Assembly (NCBI GenBank): GCA_025526935.1
Contig: JAHLKD010000045.1
Span: 62,001-126,000, forward strand
DNA length: 64,000 nt
Source: Cladochytrium replicatum
Taxonomy: Eukaryota; Chytridiomycota; Chytridiomycetes; Cladochytriales; Cladochytriaceae
Direction of reading: 5' to 3'
The translations under genes and the position numbers were made by a program. The first letter of the stretch is position 1; every line of letters starts with the position of its first letter. The notes below the pieces were generated by a model. That model searched no databases. It was given only the letters and a program-made list of their open reading frames with translations, and had not been told where the DNA came from. Below are positions 34,013 to 45,548 of this stretch, piece by piece.

Positions 34013-34385
34013 ACAGTGTCCGGGTGGACAGAATCGTATTGCTAGTAAGATTGATAGAGAGGTTAGTTGTATTGGGTAGAGATAACTGAAGTACGTCAAT
34101 GAGTTGAGAAAGTGTCCGGGTGGACAGAAAATACATGCCTCGATGTCTGTTGTGTTGCAAATTGTTTGATACATACAAAACTTATATTGCGTCTTCTTGG
34201 AAAGTGTCTGCGTGGACAGAAAGAATAATAGCTTCGTTTTAGCTTCCCTATCACATCGGGTTTTACTCGGGTCTGATTTTTGACCCGAGAAGGGTTTTCC
34301 TACTGGACCCGATACCCGACCCGGATCTGACCCGAAAATTTTCCATGAAAACCCGGCAGTCGGGTCGGGTACATTTGGTCAAGCT
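34013..34385. repeat. Right-hand 97-bp array and terminal array, hAT copy 2
   Basis: Only two full units (GTGTCCGGGTGGACAG near 34015 and 34109) and the variant unit (TGTCT-GCGT-GGACA near 34203) are present, against five plus one in copy 1. The CGGGT/ACCCG terminal array follows at about 34255-34385 and breaks off before the tip. Confidence 0.8.
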
Positions 34386-35240
34386 GATAACAATTCTTTA
34401 CTTGGGAAGAGCAGTATGTATTATGATGGTGAGAACGTGTACTTACTTGGCTTCTGTTATGTCATGCAAAGAGCAATGTTAGTTATAATACGCGTCATTT
34501 GAAGCTGAGTGCATTGTTTGTTCCCAATTAGAAATAAAGAATCTATTGTCTGATTAAAGCAATATTTAGTAATCAACAGTAGGTAATGAAGACATACCTA
34601 TATAAAGGTATGTATCAATGATTGAAGGGCGCGATGAGTCTCAGGATTGACTCTACTCAAACACGTTACAACAGAGTTTACCCTATTCCAATAACACTGA
34701 TCACCACAACCTCTGTCAACATGATCCCTGACACTGGGTTAGCGAAGGCATTGTTCATTTGTTTTAAGCAAGATACTGCTCAATGCAGACCCCAATGCTA
34801 CACTTCCAGCATTTCTCAAACGTCAACTACTTGGAACAGGCAAACTTGGAGAACAGTGGCGGTCAGATTCTGATGATCTGAGCAACCTCATAATCACACT
34901 TGGTCCTGTTGCATGTGAAGTTACAATAAAGTACACACTTGATGGCAAAACTCCTGACAATGTCTAAACTACTCCACTCACACAGCTCATGACGATGATG
35001 CAAAAAGCTCCATGGTCTAACATCTACTGTCTGAACACACTTGGACAGAAATCTGGAATTACTTTCCTGCCCAGGTCAAAATCCTATGCAAACAGTCTGT
35101 GCAATGAACAGCCCTTCTGCAAAGATTTCTCAATCCAAGCACCTGCACATTCTGCAACCAGTAATTATGTAAATAGAGTCGATCCTATTTCTAACTACCC
35201 CAAGCCGAGATACTGTTGCACTTTCCATGTTTAAAAATTA
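34386..35240 (+). other. Unassigned, partly coding-like remnant
   Basis: A plus-strand frame reads 'LPAFLKRQLLGTGKLGEQWR', 'LSNLIITLGPVACEVTIKYT' (about 34820-34950) and, after a stop, 'TPLTQLMTMMQKAPWSNIYC' and 'FCKDFSIQAPAHSATSN' (to about 35170). It looks like a real but decayed protein. I do not recognise it. A possible TATA box (TATATAAAGG near 34600) precedes it. Given the surroundings, a mobile element is the likeliest source. Confidence 0.3.
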
Positions 35241-35491
35241 GGTCATGTGACATGAATTTCTGATCTTCAGCCACCGATAGATCGCTTAAATCTCAAGTCA
35301 ATTACCAGTCGACCAGATATTGTTGGGCGTGAGAAAAAGAGTATATGAAGTGTTTATTTGCAGATTGTCCAAGTGTGTTATATAAGAAAACAAAAACTTG
35401 ACACAGTGCACTCAAAAAAAACCCGCCCATCCGAAAACCCCCAAAATGAATCCCCTTCTGCAATTCCCAAACGGTTACGCAAGTAAATTCT

Positions 35492-36652
35492 TCACGCAGC
35501 AGTGTCCCACGGACCCGAGCCAACCCTCGAAACGACCTTGAGGCCGACGAGGTACGAAAACACGAGCAAGATGACAAACACAAAGAGGTTTGAACGGATC
35601 GAGTCCCATGCGGATCTGAGTGCGTTTGCTGGTGCAGCGCCGGGATGAGCCACGGTAGAGGAAGACGATGCAGATGACGATGGTTGTTGCGGGTCGGATG
35701 GTTTGCGATGGGTGATGGAGGACGATGAGGGCGGCGGCGGCGTGGGTTGCTGGGCTGTTTGAGGAGGCGTAGCATCGGCGGTGGGAGAGGGAGGGACAGG
35801 GACCGGATCCTGGTTTGGAAGAGGCAGGAGTTCTGGGGTGCAGAATTCCGGGAAGATCTCTATGCAAAAACAGAAGGCAGTTAACAAAGTTGAGGATCCG
35901 TATCGCAGTAGTCTGCAATGCATCCCTTTCCTCCTCCATTGGCTCGGTTATCCATCATCGATTCTTTTCATACCTCTAAACTTTTGATTTTTGAGGTTCC
36001 ACTCGTGTGATTTTCTGGCAAAGAGGCGTTTCTCGTCGGTAGATGTGGTGATGCTTCCTGTGGTACGAGTGTCCTCGAGCATGAAGGAGAGCAAGCCGGT
36101 CAGAATGGTGGAAACGGACCAAGCGGGGTTCCACGATCCAGCTGCAAACAAGCGATAGAAATCAGGTTGAAGCCAGCGGGGGGGACAAGAAATCATACGA
36201 TGGTAATCGCTCATTGTGAGACAGAGCCTAAAATCGGTCTGGAAACGACCTGGAAATAAGAAGAGTTTAGGCAGAGAAGCGTGAGTAGACTAGACGACCC
36301 GAGATACCGTTCGGGGTGATCATTTTGATAGCAGGTGGTTTGTAGGGGTAGTCTGAAGGGAAGATGAGTTTTCCGTGGTATTCGCCTCCTGCAAGATACA
36401 AAGCAAGGGGTATGAGATGAATAGGGTAGATGTGGACGAGAAGAATTGAAACCTTCGTAGGGAGAAGCAGGAGGGCCTCTCACGATGTAGTGCCTGAAGA
36501 CAAGGGTAAGCAACTTGGTGATATTATGAATAATATGGTAACCATTCGAGAATGTTTGCCTCGGTGGGTTTCGCAACGATGAAAGGCGGGGGGTTCTTCC
36601 GTATTGCCAGGTATTCCTTTGACAGTCTCTTGTAGGCACCTTTGGTTGCCAT
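35492..36652 (-). CDS. UBC6: UBC6/UBE2J-type tail-anchored ubiquitin-conjugating enzyme E2
   Basis: Starting at ATG 36652, several short GT-AG introns join exons in phase (for example 36652-36543 and 36493-36453; the last intron precedes '[12 protein letters not shown]'). The product has a UBC core of the Ubc6/UBE2J family: '[20 protein letters not shown]', '[20 protein letters not shown]', '[20 protein letters not shown]', catalytic '[20 protein letters not shown]' with the active Cys after RL, and '[20 protein letters not shown]'. A Pro/Ser-rich linker leads to one C-terminal hydrophobic segment '[19 protein letters not shown]', a tail anchor for the ER membrane. The enzyme passes ubiquitin to ER-associated degradation substrates. 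The family, active site and anchor are seen in the sequence; the ER role is family knowledge. The next gene (plus) begins about 150 bp upstream, so the two share a promoter region. Confidence 0.92.
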
Positions 36653-36810
36653 TGTCGACACAAGCCACACTCTCACAGCCACCGAAATCATAAATACTAT
36701 TTACTACAGTCCGGCAGTGAACTCATGGAGTGACGTTCGGGGAATCAAAGGTGGTGTGACTTATTCATCTCGCACGCTGCTTTCTGTAATATTTGAGAGA
36801 TAAGGGTTAG

Positions 36811-39800
36811 TTAGTCTCTGATTTGGTTAAAAGAGCTGAACAATTTCTGGACGTGCTGAGGCTTGAGGCAATCAACACCGCATTTGGGCATCGCGGGGGC
36901 CGTGCCAAAATGTTGAACGACCTGTCAATGTACAACCTGCTGGTTCTGCCCAATCCACCGGTCACTGAGATTCTCTCGCTTCTGAAGGTCTGTGGCCGCT
37001 GATGGACACACCTACTCACTACCTTTCGCAAATATAAAATTCTTCTTGTAGAATCAAGCACTACCTAAGGAAGCCATTCTCAAAGATTGCCTCGAGAACC
37101 AATCCAAAGGCGAAGCGGAAGAAATTGTCCGCAGAATCTGCAAAAGCATATCTGGAGCAACTCATCTTGATGAAGGATTGGATGTCCTGGTGCTGGAATT
37201 GCTGTGCCTTTTGGGTAGGATTTAAACAATGATCATGTTTCGCTTTCACTTTGTTGGGTATGGCAAATAGAATTATTCTGAAAATGTTACACAGGGAGGG
37301 CATCTGAGACTGCCAGAATGACTATGCTGGAAGATGCTCCAGGATTCTTTGATATTTTGACATATAGATTTCTCCAAGATTCACAACCTTTGCAACAGGT
37401 ATAACATATGCATTTTACTTGTCATAGGCTACAATAGATCTGTTTAGGCACTTCATCTGGTCCATATTTGCTTCTCACAACAAGAGCTTCCAAACCTATC
37501 AGGATTTGGAATGTTGATTTCCCATCTTGAATCAAAAATGTGAGTAACAAAATTGATATCTTTCAGTACTTCTTATTCCTGAATGGAAGCATTGGAACAT
37601 CTCGACCATATCCACTAGAGGTGGCAATATTTGGAGAGCTAGCTGCACTGAAAAATTGCAGAGCACAGATTAAGAGGAGCACAAATTACCGTCAGATTTG
37701 CGCATCTTTAATGCAGATGTTGGAAGACCTGGTACATGAAATAGAATATTCCCTGCAGATTTTCTAAGTTCACAACAATTTTCTACCAGTCTCTCTGTAT
37801 TGTAGCAATGCGGACTCTTGTAAAGCTAATTTTGGATGACCCAGTTGGAGCAGCAGTATGTTTCAATGTATCAGCCTCTCAGTTTTATATTGAAATTTTA
37901 TTTTTTGGAGTTTTTCAGTAAAGATCAAAATTTGGTTGCAACATGGACGCTAGTATTTTCAACATTGGCTTCCCCTCACCAAAGATATGACAGCAATGAT
38001 TTCAGCTCTGGAGATGTTGACTATTGCAGAGAAGCAATGCTATTGCTTGATGACATAATATTTCACCCCCGGATGAAGAAGAGTTTCAAAGAACATGTGA
38101 CCCAGAATGTAAAGCAATTGAAGCAGATTCTTCTGAATCTGTCTGAGAGCATACCAACTAGACTTCAAGTACGCACTGAATTGAGTCTGACGTAACCTTT
38201 TCCTGATAACAATTTGTAGTTACAGTCTCTGCTTGTAATTCTTATTGACAATCAAATCTGCAATAGAGATGTATTGGAATTTGTTCTAGAGAAAAAGATG
38301 CTACAAAATTCAGTGTGTCTCTTTTCTTTGTTGCTAAATACAAGCAATAATGATGCAAATTATGTGCAGACATTCTCCGGTGTTGAAAAAATCTGCAAGT
38401 TCATCACAACTGTAGTGCATTTTGTAAGTCAGAACGCTCTTGCTGGAACAATGGAATGACTTCAATCAGATCACTTCAGAATTTCTCTCACATTCTCAGG
38501 AAAATCCTGTTAATAGATTCCGATGCAGTCAATCTGGAAAATCCGGCAATGTTTTTCTCTCACATGCGTCAACAGCTATTTATTCCGCAATTTCTAAGCT
38601 TGTCGCAATTATTATGGCATATATTGGCCTGAAAACTCAGAATACAATGTCATCTAGAGAGTCTCCATGGAATCAAGAAACCTCTTACAATCAACAGAAG
38701 ATCCCCATTAGCCAGGCAGTGTTTTCCATAATGTTGAAAGTTCTTTTAGATTTATCAAAACTCATGCACAAATTGGGCATGCATAACATTAATGCCACAT
38801 TTCAGTGTCAGTGGATTGACACAATTGGACAATGGCTTACATGGAGACTCAATGAATCACTGCAAATGAGAATCAAAAATCCTCAGTCAATTAACGACAA
38901 TGAGAGTTCACTTCAAACAGAGCACTATTGGCCTTTGTGTCAACTTGCCTTTGCAAAACTCTTGATTGATACTCATGCATCAAACTTTTTCCCTCAATTT
39001 CGAGACTTGATAATGCAGGTACAATACTAAGCTAATGGTGATGATTTGTCATATGAATCTACTTCTTGAACAGGTTTTGAGACATAGGGGTTTTGAAGAT
39101 TGGATTGTTAATGCTGTGATTTGCTCAAATAGTGCATTTGAAGTAGAACTTGCATTTGAGGTAGCAGTACAAGGTGCACAATTTAATCAAAGATTGCTGG
39201 CAAGGTAGTTGAGTTGTCTATTGTGCTCTTATTAAGATTAGTAATTGGTTGTAGTGTTTCTGCAAAATTATATGAGAATATCAGGACATCACCAATTCAT
39301 TCTTCTAGCACATCCATAGGAAACTTGAAATATTTGAGTATGTGTACAATGCTGCTTAACTATCTGGAAATTAACTTTACAATTGACAGAACAGCGATCT
39401 CTAAATATTTGTAACAATCCTGATACAGTACTTCAAACATTAAGCAACATTGTAAGTATGAGAAAAAAACAACCAAAGCTATTCTAAGCTTTGGTACAAG
39501 GAAACAGAATGGGAGGTAGTGAAAGAACAGTTGAATAAGCACTCACAGGTGTGTGATTCAAAGAGAAATCATCGCCAGTACTAAATAGTACATAGCTCAA
39601 AGGAGCAATTTCAGAACATAAAATTGCTGCTCTGGAGGAGAAAGTGTATAACATGAATGTAGGTTGCAGTTAAGTGGTCATTGGAGGCAAGTAATCTGAA
39701 TGGTTTTTAAGGGGGATTATCAAAAAGCGAAAGTAAGCACAGAGACCATGTTTCTAACATGTATCAAATCTTCATTCAGGATATCATTGAAGCCAAGGAG

Positions 39801-40458
39801 GTAGAAATAAGTCAGCTGGAAACAATCAAAGAAGAGTCTGCCCAAAAGGTAGAATACTAGCTGCTTAATATTCAAAACCTATTGAACTCTTTTAGATATC
39901 GTCTCTAAGTGAACAACTTGATGCACTCCATCAAGCACATGAAAAATGTGGGAACAAGGATCGCATAATACAAGACCAAAATGAGCGCAACCAACATCTG
40001 CTACTAGTACTAGAAGATAAAGATACAAGGTTTGAATGACAACTACTTTACCTTTCTGCACTAAACATCTTGTGCAGAATATCAACACTCGCCCAAGATT
40101 TAGAAAAAACTAAAGCTGAATTAACTACAGTTCTGGAGCAGAATCGTCAGAGTACAGCACAACTAGCTAAGCAAGTAGAGTGCTTGCAAGCAAGAGAGAA
40201 TCATCTCATTGATGAGGTGATATAAGCTGACAAAAATGCAGCACCAACTAATCTTATATTTATGTTGCACAGAACTCTGCCCTAGAAAAGCAACTAGATG
40301 CGAAAGATGAGATTGTCACATCGTTGAAGCGACAAATTGAAGAACTGGAAAGTGATCTTCTAGAAAGAGAGCAGAAATGTGATGCAATGGTCATGAAACT
40401 TACAGAAAGTTTGCAAGGCCTAACTGTCCATCAGAGAAGAGGAAAGTCAACCGGATAA
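36811..40458 (+). CDS. Helical-repeat protein with C-terminal coiled coil, unassigned
   Basis: An intron-rich gene whose exons join in phase at clear GT-AG sites. Exon 1 ends '...EILSLLK' (36984) and the next begins 'NQALPKEAILKDCLENQSKG'; further exons lie near 37055-37218, 37294-37399, 37447-37542 and 37567 onward. The N-terminal two thirds are leucine-rich helical repeats of armadillo/HEAT character ('LDVLVLELLCLLG', 'REAMLLLDDIIFHPRMKKSF', 'KLMHKLGMHNINATFQCQWI'). From about 39780 to 40450 a strong coiled coil follows ('ISSLSEQLDALHQAHEKCG', 'KQIEELESDLLEREQKCD'). The stop is at 40456-40458. The plan, helical head plus coiled-coil tail, resembles CIP2A or the p115/Uso1 class, but I see no diagnostic motif, so no name is given. 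The first exon with the start codon is not resolved: a likely splice acceptor lies just before 36811. The whole gene is AT-rich. Confidence 0.65.
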
Positions 40459-40918
40459 AACTATTAAATGCCAGAATCTGCATAATTAGTCTATTGTCTG
40501 ATTATATGTGTCCGAGGCTGTAAAATTCATAATTATTCCATATTGTGTGCATTGTTCTATATTGTTCCAAAGTGGATTGACAATCCCCATCTGAAAGGAG
40601 AGAAACTGACTTCTCCCAATACATACAGTCAATCTATGGTTATAACTTGCGCCAATGTATGATGCTTTGGTTTGTTCTTCTTTTTTTGCAAGGGGGGCAC
40701 CTGGTAGTGCAATAATGCAATTTTGAACAATACAATGTTTGTGTTTTTTATTTGTCACAGTACAAGCATAGGGAAATTTTACTTCAATTAGCGATCTTTT
40801 GCTAGTGATATCATTCATTGAAAATATATTCCTCGCTTTCAAGGTTTGCATTATCAGCTGCTTGACTTGACATAATATGTGTTGTTATTTGGTATTGTTG
40901 GTCTACATGGAAGACTTG
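40459..40918. other. Downstream region of the coiled-coil gene
   Basis: AT-rich sequence without a supported gene, up to the start of the inverted Gypsy LTR at 40919. An antisense frame (40486-40851) has no recognisable feature. Confidence 0.4.
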
Positions 40919-41335
40919 TGTTAAAAACCAAGGGCTTCTCCTAGCAGCGGTAGGTCTTCTTTAGCTGTATTTTAGCTAGCACAACAGCTCCAGGTTCCGT
41001 CTCTTGGCCCAGTTGAATATATGGTGATGATAAAGAAAATTCCCTTCTTGCACACAAGCACTCTGTGGCTAATACAAATCAAGGCTGGGATTGCTGACCA
41101 GGAAGACTGTGGTGTGTGAGTGTTTGGTTTGTTCCACTGTCACCAGGAACCAGCCACTCTCACACTGCACTAAATATTCACACACAGAATATTCCCACAC
41201 AGAAGAACATTCAACAATGACAATAAAGAAGATAAACAGCATGACTGCCCAAAACATAAATCGAGCAATAGCGTAAAAACCTCTCAAGCCCAAGGGAAAA
41301 GCCTATTGCCCTCCAAGGATACACAGAATTTAACA
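40919..41335 (-). repeat. Gypsy LTR (3' LTR of the minus-strand half element)
   Basis: A 417-bp reverse-oriented copy of the LTR at 11243-11728, with the same ends (TGTTAAATTC...TTTTTAACA when read on minus). It lacks the 49-bp tandem duplication of that copy. The sequence just inside it (read on minus ...CGAAGGGCACC) is a weak polypurine candidate. Confidence 0.8.
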
Positions 41336-41389
41336 GGTGCCCTTCGAAGATGAGCTTTTGGTCACCAAAGTTCATGTCATCAGATAAAC

Positions 41390-44163
41390 TCAAAAAAGAA
41401 TGAAAACACCTGCACGCTCCTTGTACTCTGCAACAGTGTCAGCTGAATGTTCTTCCAGTTCGTCAGCAGGTTCCCAGGAGTCATCAGAGGGCGGATAGCC
41501 TAACCAAAGCACACGAAATTGGAGTTTCCCACGATATTTCCAGTGAGCCACGATTCGTTCGACTTCATACCATTCACCATCTTCTTTGAGCTCTGGTTCT
41601 GGCCTATCTCGACCTTGCTGCCGGGGAGCAGGAGGTTCATGCTTCTTCAACATTGAAACATGAAACCAAGGATTGACACGAGAAAACTTTTTGGGAAGTG
41701 CAAGACGGTAGGTGTCATACTTGCCCACTTCCTCAACGACAAATGGACCAACCCAAGATTCTGATAGTTTCCGTTGATAGAACTTCATATGCTTGGTGGT
41801 GAGCATAACATTGTCTCCAACTTTGAATATTGAAATTGGCCTCTTAGTGTCCTGAGCTCTTTTATAATACTCCTGATATTCTGAATAAAGTGTAGTGCAC
41901 TGGATTTGCAATTCCCTCAATCGATCGTATAGTCTTTCTGCATCAGCTGACCGTAGGGCACGATGTTCTGACGAATCGATAAGGGCTCCTGGACCAGTGG
42001 GATTATATCCCAAATCCTGTTTGAATCTGTTCATTACTGGCTCGAACTTGCGAATTGATTGCAAACTCAACCATCGGAAGGTAACGCTCCCATGCTAACC
42101 CACAGTCATCCCCATCGTACACTGCATCAGCTAATTTGGATAGAACTGCAACTGCCAATTTCACTGTGCTCTCTGCATATGGATTAGCCTGTGGATGACG
42201 AGCTGTAGTAGAATGCTGCTCGATTCCCAATCGCTTCAGGACTGTCTGCGTCATCCCACTAACAAAGGCAGATCCTCTATCTGATGTGAATCTCTCTGGT
42301 AAACCATGGAGTGGATAATATCTCTCGTATATCAAATTGCCAACTTCTTCGGATGTTGGGTTGATGTTACACTTGTAGAGATGACATCGTGAAGAGAAGC
42401 AGCAGACTACAACAAGAATGCCAATCAATGGATGACAACCACAGAATGGACCTGCATTGTCTAAAGATGAATGAGCCCAACGACCAGTTATGGCTGCAAT
42501 ATTCCGGAGGAAAGTTGAATGAGGGGGTGCTCAGGCATGATCTTGACACACCTGGCAACCTTTGACCCATCTCCTGATCTTATGCAGCATCTTTGGAAAC
42601 CAGAAGACTGTAGCTAGTGCAGCAAACATTTTTTTCAGCAGAAAAATGACCACCTCTTTCAAGTCTATCCTGGAGGATAGTTACTTCGGCAACCTCAGCT
42701 GGTACAAATACCATCCAACCTCCAGCATTATGATATAGAATATTATCTATAAATTCCAAAGAGGTGGCAAAGACTCGCTCTTGCTCATTGCACTGCTTCA
42801 AATCTCCATTGTTTTTTTCTATAATTGCTAGATAACGCTGTGCTGGTTCATATTGAGTTTTTTGCAGTTCATTCTGTAACAATTCTATCAGGGTATGGGG
42901 TCCTACAGTTCCCACACTCGTCTGATAAGTCTCCCGCTTGGAGTTTTGACTGCAATGCAGCATCCAACTAGATACAGCAGTGGAACCATCCATTGCATAC
43001 AAAGCTGAAGGTGTTACTGACCAAGAGTCCTCAGTATGAGGCAACTGTGACAAAGCATCTGGAACAGCATGCAGGTAGCCTGGCCTATGCACAATTACAG
43101 CGGGATCTGCATATTCCATAAACTTCAAACACATTCGTTCTTTTTTTTCGTTGGAACCTTGGTAATTCTTCTACCACAACAAAGCTTCATGATCTACAAC
43201 AATTGAGAAAGGGAATCCCCATACAGGAAGCCGGCTCTTTCAGCACTTTCCAGTCCCGTAATTAATCCCCAAACTTCGAGCTCCGTAGCCCACAGCTTCA
43301 TTTCTGTTGGACCACAGGCCTTGCTGTAAAAAGCAATTGGTTTTGTTGTCATGTCTGGTTGCGTTTGCATGATTGTTAAATTAGTTCCAACATAGGACGT
43401 ATCAAAATGCAGTGACATTAGATATTCATACGGAGGTAGCACTACAGCTATGACTCTTTCACTGCACAGTTCTTGCTTTAACCTCTCAAAAGCACTGAGA
43501 AATTCCGCTGAGTAGTGTACTTCACACCTCTCTATGAACTTCTTCATGTTGCAGTCTTTCTCTCACCCTCAGGACATCGTTGTGCATCAGATCTTCAGGA
43601 ACATTGACAGGCTGAATCCCCACATCAGCTTGTCTCCTTAGATTCTCTGCGATGCCATCTGAGACCCGGTGAGACACCTTCTTCTTTGGACGCTTTGCAT
43701 GATAACACTTGACAGCCTCAATGATCATATCAGATAAAATTCGGTAGTCTGTCTGCAGGCCAGGAATTGATTCTCAATAAAAACTGGCTAGACCCCAAAA
43801 CATCCAAAGTTCGGCAACTGTTTGTAAATTGTTGACCGATCTTAACTTGGTTGGGTCAGGCCTCCTGCCTTTCTGATCAAACACAAATCCAAGTACATTG
43901 AGCATTACAACCAAAAAGAATGACTTTGCCATCTTCAAAGTCCATCCAAACTGAACAGTGCGTCGTAACCAATGGATAACTGCATCAACATGCTCGAATG
44001 CAGTTGTTTGTGACAGGTTCTGATCATCAGCATATTTCACCATTCTCTTCCATACAAGTCCTTTGTATGAAAAATCTGAGCATTTTCCAAGTGAGCTGGA
44101 GCATTCTTTGGACCCTGTGGCATATGTGATGGAGCAATCACTTGCCCTGATCCAGGCATTCGT
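41390..44163 (-). pseudogene. Ty3/Gypsy chromovirus Pol, 3' half (RT, RNase H, integrase, chromodomain)
   Basis: Read on minus in broken frames. The RT palm has 'MPQGPKNAPAHLEN' and 'VKYADDQNLSQTT' (44120-44010). RNase H has 'AFERLKQELCSERVIAVVLP' (43490-43430) and 'PAVIVHRPGYLHAVPDALSQ' (43100-43040). The integrase zinc region ends 'CQVCQDHA' near 42540, and the integrase core has 'GLPERFTSDRGSAFVSG' and 'HPQANPYAESTVKLA' (42320-42150), holding a catalytic Asp and Glu. The integrase C-terminus reads 'NPWFHVSMLKKHEPP', and the terminal chromodomain has 'EWYEVERIVAHWKYRGKLQF' and 'VLWLGYPPSDDSWEPADEL' (41570-41460). Chromodomains in this family can direct integration to marked chromatin. Several frameshifts inactivate it. 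The N-terminal RT, protease and Gag are absent here; the hAT tip at 44164 marks its truncated end. Confidence 0.8.
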
Positions 44164-44552
44164 TAAGGATCGGCATGTTTTAGGGCCTTTCGGGTCGGAT
44201 CCGGGTCGGGTATCGGGTCCAGTAGGAAAACCCTTCTCAGGTCAAAAATCAGACCCGAGTAAAACCAGACGTGATAGGGAAGCTAAAACGAAGCTATTGT
44301 TCTTTCTGTCCACGCGGACACTTTCCAAGAAGACGCAATATAAGTTTTGTATGTATCAAACAATTTGCATCACAACAGACATCGAGGCATGTATTTTCTG
44401 TCCACCCGGACACTTTCTCAACTCATTGACTGTACTTCAGTGATCTCTATCAAGTACAGCTAACCTCTCTATCAATGATACTAGCAATAAGATTCTGTCC
44501 ACCCGTACACTTTCTCAACTCATTGATGGTACTTCAGTGATCTCTATCAACT
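44164..44552. mobile_element. Orphan right end of the hAT family
   Basis: Inverted right terminus: tip TAAGGATCGGC at 44164, CGGGT/ACCCG array to about 44280, then the variant dyad unit TGTCC-ACGC-GGACA near 44308 and 97-bp units near 44398 and 44495. The rest of the hAT element is cut off by the C3 LTR that begins at 44553. Confidence 0.8.
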
Positions 44553-44949
44553 TGTTGATGCATGCACATATATGGAACTAGCTACTCCAGTCTTCATCTG
44601 CTACCGACACTGAGGGGAAATAGCCTTACCAGAGACGTCTGGGACAAGTTCATGCGTAATCATACATTACATGAAAGAACTGGCATTTCTAACTATTGGT
44701 CACGAAGACATCCTCCTTTACTCATTGGAATCTAGAAGAGTTCTGCGAGTGATCACGTGTTTGAGAAAGAATGTGATGCTAATCAGTTTGCTGCTGACAG
44801 TTATATCATACTCGAGTACATCTCGTATGATATTAATGCAAGGTACTACACACTTATTTCTCAAGAGAACATGTCATTGTAGACAAGATTATAGCTAATC
44901 TTCATGTTCTGCTCACAATGGTTATTGTGAACGATCACTGGGATCTATA

Positions 44950-45548
44950 TGTTAAGTATTTCGATTGATGGACTTGGCCAATCCAGTCATTGATAGTACA
45001 AAAACACAAACGCCCGATATACAGAAATGTCACTCTTCACTGAGCAACATTTCTAACTATTGAACTAAAGCATATAGATGATGATCTATTACGAGTTTGG
45101 ATACCTCCGGTTATTTCTTCATGGGTTATATTTATTGCAGCCATAGGTATAGTAAACTGTCATTACTTTTCTATCATCCACTTGTAGAAGTGAAGCCCGG
45201 ATCAGATCACAGCAAAGGTTTACATATGATTAACGCGTTCGTGGGAATCATGTGTGAGAACAATCCTGTTGAGGAGAGCTAGATCTCACGCACAGCTTAG
45301 CATGATTATGCTTCGCTACGCCTGTGAGAAGAAGAGTCAAACCTTATCGCTTCAATCCAGATCTTCCGGAAGGAAAAGCCAAAACGACAGTACACTTATT
45401 TAAGGAGCCTGTGGCGATACACACAAGGAGCATTCTCTTGCGCTAGTACTTGTGACTCGCAATCTTCTTTATTCATCTCTTAGAAACATTAACCCGTGAA
45501 TTAGCAACACACACAACCTGAGGATCCAGACCACAGCTTTGTTCAACA
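44950..45548 (+). repeat. Solo LTR of the C1 family with 5-bp target duplication
   Basis: A complete 599-bp C1-type LTR lies inside the C3 5' LTR. It is flanked by CTATA at 44945-44949 and 45549-45553. The uninterrupted site is visible at about 50931-50937 in the C3 3' LTR (GGATCTATATCTCTCT). A solo LTR like this normally arises by recombination between the two LTRs of a full element. Confidence 0.95.

Larger units (their letters stand above)
28259..34385 (-). mobile_element. hAT DNA transposon, copy 2 (near complete, two genes)
   Basis: From left to right: tip TAAGGTTCGGCGGGTCC at 28259 with a CGGGT/ACCCG array (to about 28435), a second coiled-coil gene (28552-30362, minus), a palindromic 97-bp array (about 30510-31430), a transposase gene (31454-33887, minus), a short 97-bp array (34013-34220) and a right CGGGT/ACCCG array that stops near 34385. 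Compared with copy 1 the last ~60 bp, including the right tip, are replaced by unrelated sequence. The full element would be about 6.2 kb. No 8-bp target duplication can be checked because the right tip is lost. Confidence 0.8.

Noticed and set aside
15498-44164. The two orphan hAT ends as the two ends of one insertion into one Gypsy element
   Set aside because: The 8-bp flanks do not match and the Gypsy RT segments do not join without a gap of tens of residues.
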